Part shown: piece by piece, positions 9,112 to 18,697 of the stretch
Layout: each line of letters starts with the position of its first letter
Numbering within the stretch: position 1 is the stretch's first letter
Origin: JBQTGK01 sp052400665
GTDB taxonomy: Bacteria; Bacteroidota; Bacteroidia; Bacteroidales; Marinifilaceae
Assembly (NCBI GenBank): GCA_052400665.1
Contig: JBQTGK010000004.1
DNA length: 64,000 nt
Strand: one strand, 5' to 3'
The notes under the pieces: generated by a model
Told to the model about the DNA's origin: nothing
Database searches by the model: none
What the model saw: only the letters and a program-made list of their open reading frames with translations
Made by a program: the position numbers and the translations under genes

Positions 9112-10622
9112 CAAAAAAAATAAGAATAACCTTGATAGTGTTATTAACACTTGTTGGAGGGATGACTTCTTGTGTTGAAGATGAGACAATTCACGATTTC
9201 GAAGAGTTAAATGAAGTTGAAATTCAATTGTTAGATTCGGAAGATGACGTTATTGAGAAGTTATTGTACGATAGATTACAAATTACCCCAGATATTTCAA
9301 CTTCTTTTAATGATGACTCGGATTTAGAATACAATTGGATTTTAAGAAGTTCATCTAAAAGCGATGTTATTTCGGAAGAAAGAGATCTTGATATTGAGAT
9401 TTCTCCCGAGGTATTTCCTGTAGATCAAGATGGTCTTTTTTTAGCTCTAAAAGTTATTGATAAGTCAACTGGAGTTTTCTACTTTGATGAGGTCAAGATA
9501 TTTGTAAATACAATATTTTCAAAAGGTAGATTAATTTTAGGTTTAAAAGATGGTGAATCTACGGTTAGCTTTCTGACTTTTGAAGATGAATTGTTCGAAG
9601 ATGTTTATAAAAGAGCAAATGGAGGCAATCCTGTAGGTGTTAACCCTTTGCAAATTGATAATTATGGGAACTCATATAGTGGGCGAAAAATTGTAATTCT
9701 TTGCGGCGATGAGCAAGGAGGTGTATTTGTAGATGAAAAAACATTTGTAACTAAATATACAACAAGAGAGTCGTTTATAACTCAGCCTAAGGCTACAATT
9801 CTTGATCCCTATTTGATTGAGGGGGGAGATTTAAGCTTTGCAACTATGCGATTAGGTGGAAATGCATATCCTGTAGGCTCTAATTTTGGGCCATGGAAAT
9901 ATAAATTGATATGCACCGAAGCAAATAGTGATTATAATATTGCACCTATTATATTAGAAGGTGCCATGGGTGGCAGTATGTTTTACGATGAAAAATATGG
10001 AAGAATATTATATCGTGATGGTATGATGGCATCAGGTAATCTTACAGAAATAATTGTTTCTTCTGGTTTTGCATTCGATCCTTCAGGATTTGGAGAAAAT
10101 ACAAAGTTGTTGACAGCAGGAAATAATAATGGAACAAAGTGGTTTTTAGTTAAAAACTTGGATACTGAGGAGATCTATCTTTATGAATGTGTAGTTGATT
10201 TTGATTGGTCATTTTTCTCAATGAGTTTTGAAGCAAGATCTAAAACATTGGTAACTGAAGCTATGGCCGAAGGTATAAGCGAAGCTAGCTTATTCACTTC
10301 ACCTAAGAAAAGTAACTATCTTATTTATGAAAGGAATAAGCAGATTCGCTTCTACTCTATCGACAATAAGACTAGTGGAGTTTTCACTGGCGGAGACTTG
10401 TCGGCTGAGAATATAGAAATAAGCAATATAAAGTGCGTGACACATGGTAACTATGGAAGTGAAACAAGCTTTTTTGTGTCAACCATAAATAATGAGCTAA
10501 CCAGTCTTAAAGGTGGTTATAGAGAATACGATATCAGTACAGTTGGAGGCTTTAACCTGGTTGAAAAAGATAAACAAGAAGGTTTCTGTGATGAATTGAT
10601 TGATATCGCAATTAGAGATTAA
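9096..10622 (+). CDS. PKD-like family lipoprotein of the SusCD operon
   Basis: The 508-residue protein has a lipoprotein signal ending in GMTSC (Cys26), a PKD-like first domain (LQITPDISTSFNDDSDLEYNW) and a long beta-rich C-terminal part that probably folds as repeated blades (FYDEKYGRILYRDG; FLVKNLDTEEIYLYECV). This matches the PKD-like lipoproteins that sit next to DUF4843 proteins in Bacteroidota uptake loci. It overlaps the preceding gene by 16 bp. It probably binds an extracellular ligand or partner; there are no catalytic motifs I can identify. Confidence 0.75.
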   Translation: MDYILTKKIRITLIVLLTLVGGMTSCVEDETIHDFEELNEVEIQLLDSEDDVIEKLLYDRLQITPDISTSFNDDSDLEYNWILRSSSKSDVISEERDLDIEISPEVFPVDQDGLFLALKVIDKSTGVFYFDEVKIFVNTIFSKGRLILGLKDGESTVSFLTFEDELFEDVYKRANGGNPVGVNPLQIDNYGNSYSGRKIVILCGDEQGGVFVDEKTFVTKYTTRESFITQPKATILDPYLIEGGDLSFATMRLGGNAYPVGSNFGPWKYKLICTEANSDYNIAPIILEGAMGGSMFYDEKYGRILYRDGMMASGNLTEIIVSSGFAFDPSGFGENTKLLTAGNNNGTKWFLVKNLDTEEIYLYECVVDFDWSFFSMSFEARSKTLVTEAMAEGISEASLFTSPKKSNYLIYERNKQIRFYSIDNKTSGVFTGGDLSAENIEISNIKCVTHGNYGSETSFFVSTINNELTSLKGGYREYDISTVGGFNLVEKDKQEGFCDELIDIAIRD

Positions 10623-10654
10623 TAATAAACGAAAATTAAAATGTTAATCTAATT

Positions 10655-10686
10655 GTGTAGTTTGGTTTTTATATTAGAAACTACAC
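10655..10686 (+). terminator. Hairpin closing the SusCD operon
   Basis: A 9-bp stem GTGTAGTTT / AAACTACAC with a T-rich loop lies 33 bp after the last gene of the operon. The following tract is only moderately T-rich. A second, wider inverted repeat (AGTGAGGTT 10721-10729 / AACCTCACT 10758-10766) follows and may back it up. Confidence 0.5.
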
Positions 10687-10859
10687 TATAATTCTAAATT
10701 TTATAATTGATGAAAATACAAGTGAGGTTGCTCTGTCGAATGAGTTGATTAGTAAGTAACCTCACTGATTTTCAGCAGTGTATTGATGTGGCCTACATGT
10801 CGACAGGGAATGTATTACCTGAAAATCATAAGAATTATGTACAATAATAAGAAGAGAGT

Positions 10860-11780
10860 ATGAAAAAATCTTTGGTTAGAATAGAGAATCTATCTCATTG
10901 CTACAGTGTACAATGGGCGGTGAAGGATGTGAGTTTTGATATACCTGATAAAGGTATATATGGTTTGCTCGGTTCAAATGGAGCAGGTAAATCTACAACG
11001 ATGAATATTATGAGTGGTGTATTGAAACAAACTCAAGGTAAAATATTTATCAATGATATTGATATGTCTGAAGATCCAATTGAAGCTAAGAAACAAATTG
11101 GATTCCTACCACAAAAACCACCTTTGTATACCGATACGACGGTAGAGGAATATCTTACAAATTGTGCACATCTACGTATGATTCCTAGTAAAGATGTAAA
11201 GGTAGCAGTAGATCAAGTATTGGAAAAATGCTCTATTGCACATTTTCGTAAAAGATTATTACGCAATTTGTCAGGTGGTTATCAGCAGCGTGTTGGTATC
11301 GCTCAGGCCATTATCCATAAACCATCATTAATCATATTAGATGAACCTACCAATGGATTAGATCCTAATCAGATATTAGAAATTCGTACGCTTATTAGAG
11401 AAATTGCCGAAGATCGAGCTGTTATTCTTTCTACACACATGTTAACCGAAGTTCAAGCTATATGTGAATATATTCTTATGGTTGAAAACGGGAAAGTTGT
11501 CTTTTCTGGTAAAATGGAAGAGTTCGATAATTATCTAAGCCCAAACTCTGTTTTTGTTAAATTATTAGAAATGCCATCGGTTGAAGACTTACAATTAATC
11601 GAGGGAGTTGAAGCTGTTGAAGAACTGGGTGGCCCAGATTATAGATTGAAATTTATGAATCTGAATGGTGCAACTGAGAGAGTTGTTGAAGAGAGTGTTA
11701 AAAGAGGTTGGCGTTTAAATGAGGTACACATCGAAAAGAATTCCTTGAATGATGTATTCTCCGCATTATCTAATAAATAA
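10860..11780 (+). CDS. gldA: ABC transporter ATP-binding protein, GldA-like
   Basis: The 306-residue ATPase has Walker A GSNGAGKS (38-45), the Q-loop region GFLPQKPPLY, the signature LSGGYQQR (about 137-144), Walker B LIILDEPT and the switch STHML. Its overall look is that of GldA, the ATPase of the GldAFG transporter of gliding Bacteroidota, and the next gene is a GldFG-type membrane protein 15 bp downstream. GldA-like ATPases also occur in non-gliding relatives, so motility is not implied. Its export substrate is unknown. Confidence 0.85.
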   Translation: MKKSLVRIENLSHCYSVQWAVKDVSFDIPDKGIYGLLGSNGAGKSTTMNIMSGVLKQTQGKIFINDIDMSEDPIEAKKQIGFLPQKPPLYTDTTVEEYLTNCAHLRMIPSKDVKVAVDQVLEKCSIAHFRKRLLRNLSGGYQQRVGIAQAIIHKPSLIILDEPTNGLDPNQILEIRTLIREIAEDRAVILSTHMLTEVQAICEYILMVENGKVVFSGKMEEFDNYLSPNSVFVKLLEMPSVEDLQLIEGVEAVEELGGPDYRLKFMNLNGATERVVEESVKRGWRLNEVHIEKNSLNDVFSALSNK

Positions 11781-11794
11781 AATTATTATACAAG

Positions 11795-14254
11795 ATGAAA
11801 ATGATATTTAAAATTGCGAGAATGGAACTTCAAAAAATGTTCTATTCTCCTATAGCATGGCTCATACTAATTATATTCGCTATTCAGGCAGGTATTGTAT
11901 TTACAGGTTTATTCGGGACTGTTGTAAATTATAAAGAACTTGGCTATGGAACAGCAGAATTGACCACGAAAATATTTACAGGAAATAATGGATTCTATAA
12001 GCTTATTTCTAGCAATATCTATCTATATCTTCCTTTAATAACCATGGGCTTGTTAAGTAAAGAATTTGGTTCAGGGTCTATTAAACTGTTGTATTCATCT
12101 CCAATTTCGAATACGCAAATAGTACTCGGTAAGTTCTTATCGATGGTGTTTTTTGGATTTGCAATGACGTTCATTCTTTTCTTAATGGGTGTTTATGGTT
12201 GCTTCACCATTAAGATGTATGATTTTCCATTAGTACTAACAGGATTATTAGGTGTATTTTTATTGATTTGCACTTATTCAGCCATAGGACTATTTATGTC
12301 TTCTTTAACTTCCTACCAAGTAGTAGCCGCTATGGGCTCATTTGCTGCTTTCTTTGTTTTAAATCAAATAGGTAATATGTGGCAAGATATTGAGTTTGTG
12401 CGCAATATTACATACTGGTTACAACTTTCGGGTAGAAGTCAACCTTTTTATGATGGTTTAATATGTAGTGAGGATGTCCTATACTTTATTCTTGTTTCAG
12501 TATTGTTCATCACATTTACCATTCTAAAACTTAAAGGTATTAGAGAAAGAAGTCTTAGGTATATTTCTGCAATTAGATATGCATCAACTTTTGGTATAGT
12601 TGCACTTTTGGGGTACCTAACTACAATCCCATCATTTATGATATACCATGATTCAACACAAACAAAACTTCGAACACTAACTGAAAACAGCCAGGATATA
12701 ATAGCTAAGCTTGATGGAAAGGTTAAAGTTACAACCTATGTTAACATCTTCGATCGTAATTTTTTCTATGGGGCACCTAATAAGATAAATGAAGACCGTG
12801 AAAGATTCATGCGATATATTAGGTTTTATCCTAATATGGAATTTGAGTACAAATACTATTATTTAGTACCTCAAGATAAAGCCGGACAAAAAGAATTTAA
12901 AAGAAGATTTAAAGATTTAACTGTAGAACAGGCTGTTTATAAGGCTTGTAAGACATATAAGGTAGATCCTAAAATGTTTAAGCCTGCAAGTGATTATGCC
13001 GATCAAATCGATCTTAAAGCTGAGCATGGGCGCTTTGTGAGAAAGATAGAGACTGAAGACGGTCAATCAACCATTTTACGTATCTATGATGATATGTTTG
13101 TTTTCCCGTTTGAGTCGCAGAAAACAGCAGCTTTTAAGCATCTAGTACAAGAGCTTCCACTTGTTGGATTTGTTGAGGGACATTCGGAGAGAGAGTTAAA
13201 CGATTTTGGTTCTCGAGGATATTATTCAATGTCGCAAGATAAACCAATGAGAAATTCCCTACTGAATAATGGTTTTGATTTTATGTCTTTTGACTTATCT
13301 CAGGCAGTAGACAAGCGCGTTGATATTCTTATTATAAGTGGTGCAAAAACAGCTTATAATGACCAGGAAATGAAACATCTTAACGATTATATAGATCGTG
13401 GTGGGAATGTCATTTTTGCTTGTGATCGTAAGCGTCAATCTGTTATGAATCCTCTTGTTGAACGTTTGGGTGTTCAATTTATGGATGGCCAAGTCGTAGA
13501 GTATAATAAGGGGTATACACAAGAAATTGTTTCGGCTGATTTAACTACTGAAGGTGTGGCATTATCTTTCCCTTTCGATGTAATTATTGAAAAGAAAGGT
13601 TGCGTTGCTATGAATGGAACGGTTGGTATTCAGTATGACAAATCGAGCGAATTTAAGGCTACTCCTCTTTTGGTTACAGATTCAATTAAGAATTTACCTA
13701 AACGTAACGATCCAGAATTCCTGAGACAGCTCGAATTAGCTAAGAAAGAAAAAGGTAAAAAACAACTTTCTGAAACAGAGTCGATGATAATTGCTTCAGT
13801 TAAAGGAGAATTAGATGAAGAAGATCCTAATGAAGTGAAATTTATTGGATCTTGGAACGAACTTCAAACAACTGATTTTGAGGATGACGTTGCCATTTAT
13901 AATCCAGAATTAGACGAAGTTGCAGGACCAGCTGCAGTAGCCTTGGCTTTAGAACGTAAAGTTGGTGCTAAGGATCAGCGAATTGTTGTGTTAGGAGACG
14001 CTGATGTTTTTAGTAATGGTGAACTTAGTAGGTTTAGAAAAGGAATTAAGGCAATGAACTTTGATTTTGCTATAGGTGTTTACTATTGGCTATCTGATAA
14101 CGAAGTGCCAATCGATGTGCGCCGTCCAGATCATCCAGATAATGATATCTACCCAGCATCATTCCCTTTTGCTAATATTTTTTACAAATACATTTTAACA
14201 GCATTATTAGCACTTGCCAGCTTGTTAATTTGGTTAAGAAGAAGAGGTAGATAA
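11795..14254 (+). CDS. GldF-GldG fusion ABC transporter membrane protein
   Basis: The 819-residue protein joins an ABC-2 permease of six hydrophobic segments (residues 1 to about 250, beginning IARMELQKMFYSPIAWLILI) to a GldG-like part. The second part has one helix near 265-285, a large extracytoplasmic ABC-auxiliary domain (VGFVEGHSERELNDFGSRGY; VDILIISGAK; LNDYIDRGGNVIFACD) and a final helix ending in LLIWLRRRGR. In Flavobacterium GldF and GldG are separate proteins of roughly 240 and 560 residues; the summed length fits a clean fusion. It partners with the GldA-like ATPase upstream. Confidence 0.85.
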   Translation: MKMIFKIARMELQKMFYSPIAWLILIIFAIQAGIVFTGLFGTVVNYKELGYGTAELTTKIFTGNNGFYKLISSNIYLYLPLITMGLLSKEFGSGSIKLLYSSPISNTQIVLGKFLSMVFFGFAMTFILFLMGVYGCFTIKMYDFPLVLTGLLGVFLLICTYSAIGLFMSSLTSYQVVAAMGSFAAFFVLNQIGNMWQDIEFVRNITYWLQLSGRSQPFYDGLICSEDVLYFILVSVLFITFTILKLKGIRERSLRYISAIRYASTFGIVALLGYLTTIPSFMIYHDSTQTKLRTLTENSQDIIAKLDGKVKVTTYVNIFDRNFFYGAPNKINEDRERFMRYIRFYPNMEFEYKYYYLVPQDKAGQKEFKRRFKDLTVEQAVYKACKTYKVDPKMFKPASDYADQIDLKAEHGRFVRKIETEDGQSTILRIYDDMFVFPFESQKTAAFKHLVQELPLVGFVEGHSERELNDFGSRGYYSMSQDKPMRNSLLNNGFDFMSFDLSQAVDKRVDILIISGAKTAYNDQEMKHLNDYIDRGGNVIFACDRKRQSVMNPLVERLGVQFMDGQVVEYNKGYTQEIVSADLTTEGVALSFPFDVIIEKKGCVAMNGTVGIQYDKSSEFKATPLLVTDSIKNLPKRNDPEFLRQLELAKKEKGKKQLSETESMIIASVKGELDEEDPNEVKFIGSWNELQTTDFEDDVAIYNPELDEVAGPAAVALALERKVGAKDQRIVVLGDADVFSNGELSRFRKGIKAMNFDFAIGVYYWLSDNEVPIDVRRPDHPDNDIYPASFPFANIFYKYILTALLALASLLIWLRRRGR

Positions 14255-14264
14255 TAATTCAGTT

Positions 14265-14306
14265 TTAGATGTTCATGATGACAAAATTGTTTTCATGAAC
14301 ATCTAA
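14265..14306 (+). terminator. Strong hairpin after the gldFG fusion gene
   Basis: A perfect 14-bp stem TTAGATGTTCATGA / TCATGAACATCTAA with a 14-nt loop lies 10 bp after the stop codon. No real T-run follows, so termination may be incomplete and the MutS-like pair could be partly co-transcribed. Confidence 0.55.
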
Positions 14307-14338
14307 TTCAAATGTAGAATGATTCAAATATTTTTGGA

Positions 14339-15667
14339 ATGGCATTTAAAGTAGATAATCAAACTATTAGTGATTTAAAGATCTTTGGTAGTAAAACCGG
14401 GAATGATATATTCAGTATATATAATCGGACTAAAACTCGAGGCGGAGGAAAGATTTTGAAGGATATGTTTCTTTATCCTCGATCTAGAAAAGAAGAGATA
14501 GAGAACCGTGTTAATATTATTAAATATTTTAAAAAGAATAAGATAAAGTTTCCATTTTCGGGGAGTTTATTTGATACTATAGAAGAGTATTTAAGCAAAA
14601 CAGATCCTCGAACGCGTTTAACAGCTCACGCAGATGATCTTAAACGAAAGTTTAATCATGCCATTGGGTCCGACTTTGAATATCAATTGATTAATACTGG
14701 GGTTGAAAGTACCTTGGAATTTTTAAGTGTACTTAAGAGGTTTGTTTCAGAACTTGCAGAAAATAGTTCATCTACTGAAATTAATAAGGATATTCAATGT
14801 ATAAAGGAAGTTTTGGATATTCCTGACCTTGCTTTTCTTAATAAGAATGAGAAATTAAGTAAGCTTTCTTATGCTAAAACAGTTGAATACGATCAAATAT
14901 TAAGATTTACGATCGCAAAAGATATTACAAAACTACTCTTTTATACATACGACTTAGATGTTTATTGTGCAGTTGCTAAGGTTGCTCAGGAAAATAATTT
15001 TGCCTTTGCCGAGATAAATGATGGAGGATCAAATCATATTGAGATAAAAGGAGTGTATCATCCTTTGGTTGAAAATGCTATACCCAACGACATTACTATT
15101 GATGAAAATAGCAACATGATTTTTCTAACCGGAGCGAATATGGCCGGAAAGTCAACATTCATGAAAACATTTAGTATAGCGATATATATAGCGCACATGG
15201 GATTCCCTCTTCCTGCAAAGGAAATGCGATTTAGGATTCAAAATGGGATGTTTACTACCATTAACCTTGCTGATAATTTAAGTATGGGTTTCTCTCATTT
15301 CTATGCCGAAGTATCTCGTGTTAAGAAAGTAGCTGATAATGTGAATAGAAACGATCATCTAATTGTTGTTTTCGATGAGCTTTTTAGAGGAACGAATGTA
15401 AAGGATGCACATGAAGCAACGGTTGCTGTGATGGATGCTTTTGCTAATAAAAAAGGGTGCACGTTTATTATATCTACCCACATTATCGAAGCAGGGGAAG
15501 ACCTAAAAAAGCTTAAGGATAATATTAAATTCTTATACCTCCCAACAGTAATGAATGGGCAGGTTCCCAAGTATACTTATAAGGTAAAAGAAGGAATAAC
15601 GAGTGATCGTCACGGGATGATTATTATTCAGAATGAAAAAATTCTGGACATTTTAAATAACAATTAG
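14339..15667 (+). CDS. Short MutS-like ATPase (first of a tandem pair)
   Basis: The 442-residue protein has the MutS lever/clamp-like helical region (1 to about 240) and the MutS ATPase domain. Walker A is TGANMAGKST (264-273), Walker B VVFDELFRGTN (about 343-353, replacing the canonical DEIGRGT), and STH at 379-381. The MutS mismatch-recognition and connector domains (about 250 residues, with the Phe-X-Glu motif) are missing, so classical mismatch repair is unlikely. Such short MutS homologues in Bacteroidota are uncharacterised; DNA-junction binding or a recombination role is inference. A paralogue starts 3 bp after its stop. Confidence 0.88.
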   Translation: MAFKVDNQTISDLKIFGSKTGNDIFSIYNRTKTRGGGKILKDMFLYPRSRKEEIENRVNIIKYFKKNKIKFPFSGSLFDTIEEYLSKTDPRTRLTAHADDLKRKFNHAIGSDFEYQLINTGVESTLEFLSVLKRFVSELAENSSSTEINKDIQCIKEVLDIPDLAFLNKNEKLSKLSYAKTVEYDQILRFTIAKDITKLLFYTYDLDVYCAVAKVAQENNFAFAEINDGGSNHIEIKGVYHPLVENAIPNDITIDENSNMIFLTGANMAGKSTFMKTFSIAIYIAHMGFPLPAKEMRFRIQNGMFTTINLADNLSMGFSHFYAEVSRVKKVADNVNRNDHLIVVFDELFRGTNVKDAHEATVAVMDAFANKKGCTFIISTHIIEAGEDLKKLKDNIKFLYLPTVMNGQVPKYTYKVKEGITSDRHGMIIIQNEKILDILNNN

Positions 15668-15670
15668 ATT

Positions 15671-16996
15671 ATGATGGAATTTGTAACAGATCAACAGACT
15701 TTGGATGATCTTAATCTCCTTGGTCGATATAAAAACAATTCGATATTCAGCCTTTTTAATCATACCATTACAATTGGAGGAGGTCGATTACTTGAAAAGA
15801 TGTTTCATGAGCCTTTAACAAATATTGAATCTATTAATTCACGAAAAAATATCTTTTCTTTTTTTGAAGAGCAAAATATTTCACTTCCTTTTGAAGGTAA
15901 AGAGTTTGAGCTGGTAGAGAATTATCTACGAAATTCAGAATCTAAGAATAGGGCACTAGCAGCATTTAATATCACAAGATCGAAAGTGCTGAACTTTATT
16001 GCAAATGAAGATGAATACCTAGTTTTTTTTGAAGGGCTTGAAGAAACCATTAACCTCCTATACAAATTAAATGGAATGATCACAAAGCTTCTGGCTGTAT
16101 CAAGCAATAATGCCTATACCACCAAAGCTCTAGAGATCTCAGGACTATTGAATAATAGGCTTTTGGTGCAAATGTATGATTATAGAGCTGAAGGGAGTTT
16201 AAAGTTTAAAGATGTATTGAAATTTGACTACATCCTTAGGGCTCTTTTATCGGAGGAACTTGAACAACTCTTGAAAGAAATTTTTGAGTTAGACGTATAT
16301 ATTGCTGTTTCAAATGTGTCGAGAGAGAATGCCTACGTTTATGCTGAGGCTGTAAAAAAACAGGATAAATTTATTGACATTAAAGCAGTCTATCATCCAA
16401 GTGTTCCTAATGCCATTGCTAATGATGTCTTTATTGATGGAGCAAAGAATGTTTTCTTTTTAACAGGTGCAAATATGGCGGGTAAATCTACATTCATGAA
16501 ATCCTTTGCCGTTGCAGTTTATATGGCTCATATGGGTTTTCCAGTTGCAGCAAAAGAGATGACTTTTTCTTTACATGATGGTATTTACACATCAATTAAT
16601 GTTCCCGATAATATTGATTTAGGATTGAGTCACTTTTACGCAGAGGTGCTTCGAGTAAAAAAGATAGCTGAAGAGGTTGCTTCCGATAAACAGTTGTTGA
16701 TCATTTTTGACGAGTTGTTTAAAGGAACTAATGTTAAAGATGCCTACGACGGTACAGTTTCAATTGTTAATGCTTTCTCCAAACGAAATGGTATTTATAT
16801 AGTTTCAACTCACATTATGGAAGCCGGAGAAACACTACGTAGCAATAAGAGAATATTTTTCAGGTATCTGCCTACAGTTATGAAAGGCAACCTCCCTACG
16901 TACCCATATATTCTGGAAGATGGAATTACCGATGATCGTCAGGGAATGATCATCATCAAGAATGAAAAAATTCTGGATATAATTAATTCTAATTAA
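15671..16996 (+). CDS. Short MutS-like ATPase (second of a tandem pair)
   Basis: The 441-residue paralogue is collinear with the preceding gene along its whole length: shared blocks include TGANMAGKSTFMK, the VYMAHMGFPVAAKEMTF region, LSHFYAEV, DELFKGTN and the C-terminal DRQGMIIIKNEKILDI. It also lacks the mismatch-recognition domains. An alternative start one codon later exists (the sequence begins ATGATG). MutS proteins act as dimers, so two adjacent paralogues suggest a heterodimer like MutS-alpha or MutS-beta of eukaryotes or Msh4/Msh5; this is inference. Confidence 0.87.
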   Translation: MMEFVTDQQTLDDLNLLGRYKNNSIFSLFNHTITIGGGRLLEKMFHEPLTNIESINSRKNIFSFFEEQNISLPFEGKEFELVENYLRNSESKNRALAAFNITRSKVLNFIANEDEYLVFFEGLEETINLLYKLNGMITKLLAVSSNNAYTTKALEISGLLNNRLLVQMYDYRAEGSLKFKDVLKFDYILRALLSEELEQLLKEIFELDVYIAVSNVSRENAYVYAEAVKKQDKFIDIKAVYHPSVPNAIANDVFIDGAKNVFFLTGANMAGKSTFMKSFAVAVYMAHMGFPVAAKEMTFSLHDGIYTSINVPDNIDLGLSHFYAEVLRVKKIAEEVASDKQLLIIFDELFKGTNVKDAYDGTVSIVNAFSKRNGIYIVSTHIMEAGETLRSNKRIFFRYLPTVMKGNLPTYPYILEDGITDDRQGMIIIKNEKILDIINSN

Positions 16997-17059
16997 GAAT
17001 TGAAATCGATTAACGAATAAAATAATCGGAGAAGTTTATTTCGAAAAAAAAATTAAAAA

Positions 17060-18268
17060 ATGAAAAATGTAATTTTTATCCTATTTGCCTTATTTATTTC
17101 ATCGAATTTATTGGGACAAGGAATTGAATTTGAACATGGTTCTTTAAGTGAAACTTTGAGTAAAGCTAAGAACGAAAACAAACTAGTTTTTATCGATTGT
17201 TATACCACATGGTGTGGTCCTTGTAAAATGTTATCTAAGAATGTCTTTACTCAGAAAGAGGTTGGGGATGTTTTTAATAAGCAGTTTATTAACCTGAAAC
17301 TGGATTGTGAAAAAGGAGAAGGACTTGAAATAGCAAAGAAATATGCTATAGCAGCTTATCCAACGATGTTATTCCTTGATGGTGATGGAAATGTGAAACA
17401 CACGCTTGTTGGTGGAGTTAGGGCTGCCGATTTAATAGAGAACGCCGCTATAGCTTTGGATCCAAGCAAACAAATAGGCGAATTACATAAACGATACGAC
17501 AGTGGTGACCGTGAGGCTTTATTTATTGTATCCTATATTAAAGCACTTCGTTCGGCAAATGAAGCTGGAAAGCTGCAGGAAGTGGCAAAAGCTTTTATTG
17601 AGAATACACCTCAAAAAGAATTTATGACAGCAGCAGCTTTCGATGTGTTAGGTTATTCTGGTGCATTGGAGTTTAATAGTGAACTGTTTAAATATCTAGT
17701 GTCTAATAAAGATACGTTGGTTGCTAGTGAGGCAATTGGACAAGATAAATACCAGGGAATTATCAATCAGACAGTCGATATGTATTTGCGTCAATATCAA
17801 ATACCAGGTACACTTGAAGAATTAAAAACGGATGTAGAAGTTGTTAAGCTTTATTTAGATTCTGCAACAGGTTCTAATGTTGAAAGTCAATTAGTGTCAG
17901 CGTTTTATCTTTCTAAGAAGGATTTTAATAAGTGGTTTGACTTGAATGTGAAACTGGCAGATGATACCTATCAGTTGAATGAAGAACTTGGAGAACGCAT
18001 GCTTGCTCAAAGCATGATATCAATTGCTATGGATCCTCAATTTGCACAGGCTGATTTGTATCAAAAAGCAATTGATAAAATGGAATCCTTTGTAAAAGAG
18101 AGTAAAGCTTTAAATAATTATTTCTGTCTGTCGGCGCTATATAAGGCTAATGGTAATAAAGAAAAAGCCTTAGAAAATATTAATGTATTTATTTTGGAAA
18201 ATGAAGAAGCTGGAGGTTCTATTGATCAAAGAATTAGCGCTTTTAAAGCTGAAATCGAAAATATGTAA
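17060..18268 (+). CDS. Secreted thioredoxin-fold protein
   Basis: The 402-residue protein has a signal peptide (about 1-20) and a thioredoxin domain at about 22-130 with the active site TTWCGPCKM and the cis-proline motif AAYPTM. An alpha-helical C-terminal region of about 250 residues resembles tetratricopeptide-type helices. A periplasmic disulfide reductase or oxidase role follows from the CGPC site. The gene stands alone after the MutS pair, with an AT-rich leader of about 60 bp. Confidence 0.85.
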   Translation: MKNVIFILFALFISSNLLGQGIEFEHGSLSETLSKAKNENKLVFIDCYTTWCGPCKMLSKNVFTQKEVGDVFNKQFINLKLDCEKGEGLEIAKKYAIAAYPTMLFLDGDGNVKHTLVGGVRAADLIENAAIALDPSKQIGELHKRYDSGDREALFIVSYIKALRSANEAGKLQEVAKAFIENTPQKEFMTAAAFDVLGYSGALEFNSELFKYLVSNKDTLVASEAIGQDKYQGIINQTVDMYLRQYQIPGTLEELKTDVEVVKLYLDSATGSNVESQLVSAFYLSKKDFNKWFDLNVKLADDTYQLNEELGERMLAQSMISIAMDPQFAQADLYQKAIDKMESFVKESKALNNYFCLSALYKANGNKEKALENINVFILENEEAGGSIDQRISAFKAEIENM

Positions 18269-18652
18269 TTTATGTTAATATACTTAAGTAAGTAATTATT
18301 ATTTCAAATTCATTTCGAGAGTTTAAATAAGCCTTGAAAAGTATGTTAACTGTTGAGCAGCCACAATTGGGAGTGTCTGCTTACTCTAAATAAGAGTAAA
18401 ATACCATAGCTTGCTTAAAATCAATAATTAAAATTTTGTTATTGTTTGAATAGGTATCTAGTATTTCATTGTTTTAATAAAAAATATTTTTATATCGTGA
18501 TTAAAGTAAAGCAGGTGGATAATTTAAAAGCACTTATCGCTTTCGCATTTCTAAAATCTTCAGTAAATATTTTTCAAATTTGTATCTATTGGTTTTATTG
18601 AGATATTAGAAACTCTACATAATACTATTGACTTAAAATAGGAGGAATAAGC
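18269..18652. other. Non-coding spacer between the thioredoxin gene and ssrA
   Basis: There are no credible ORFs on either strand. A short inverted repeat near 18379-18397 (TTACTC / GAGTAA) is the only structure I can pick out. It forms the right end of the region bracketed by the tmRNA-like repeats. Confidence 0.45.
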
Positions 18653-18691
18653 AAAAAAACACCATTAAATCATTGATTTAATGGTGTTTTT
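18653..18691 (-). terminator. tmRNA terminator (near-perfect palindrome)
   Basis: A 14-bp stem ACACCATTAAATCA / TGATTTAATGGTGT around a single central base is flanked by A7 on the left and T-rich sequence on the right, so it can act in both directions. It lies immediately downstream of the tmRNA 3' end. Confidence 0.75.
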
Positions 18692-18697
18692 ATGTTA

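Noticed and set aside
10860..14254. Proof of gliding motility from GldA and GldFG
   Set aside because: No other gld or spr genes are in the window, and GldA/FG-like transporters occur in non-gliding species.
14339..16996. Mismatch-repair mutS
   Set aside because: Both proteins lack the mismatch-recognition and connector domains and are half the size of MutS.
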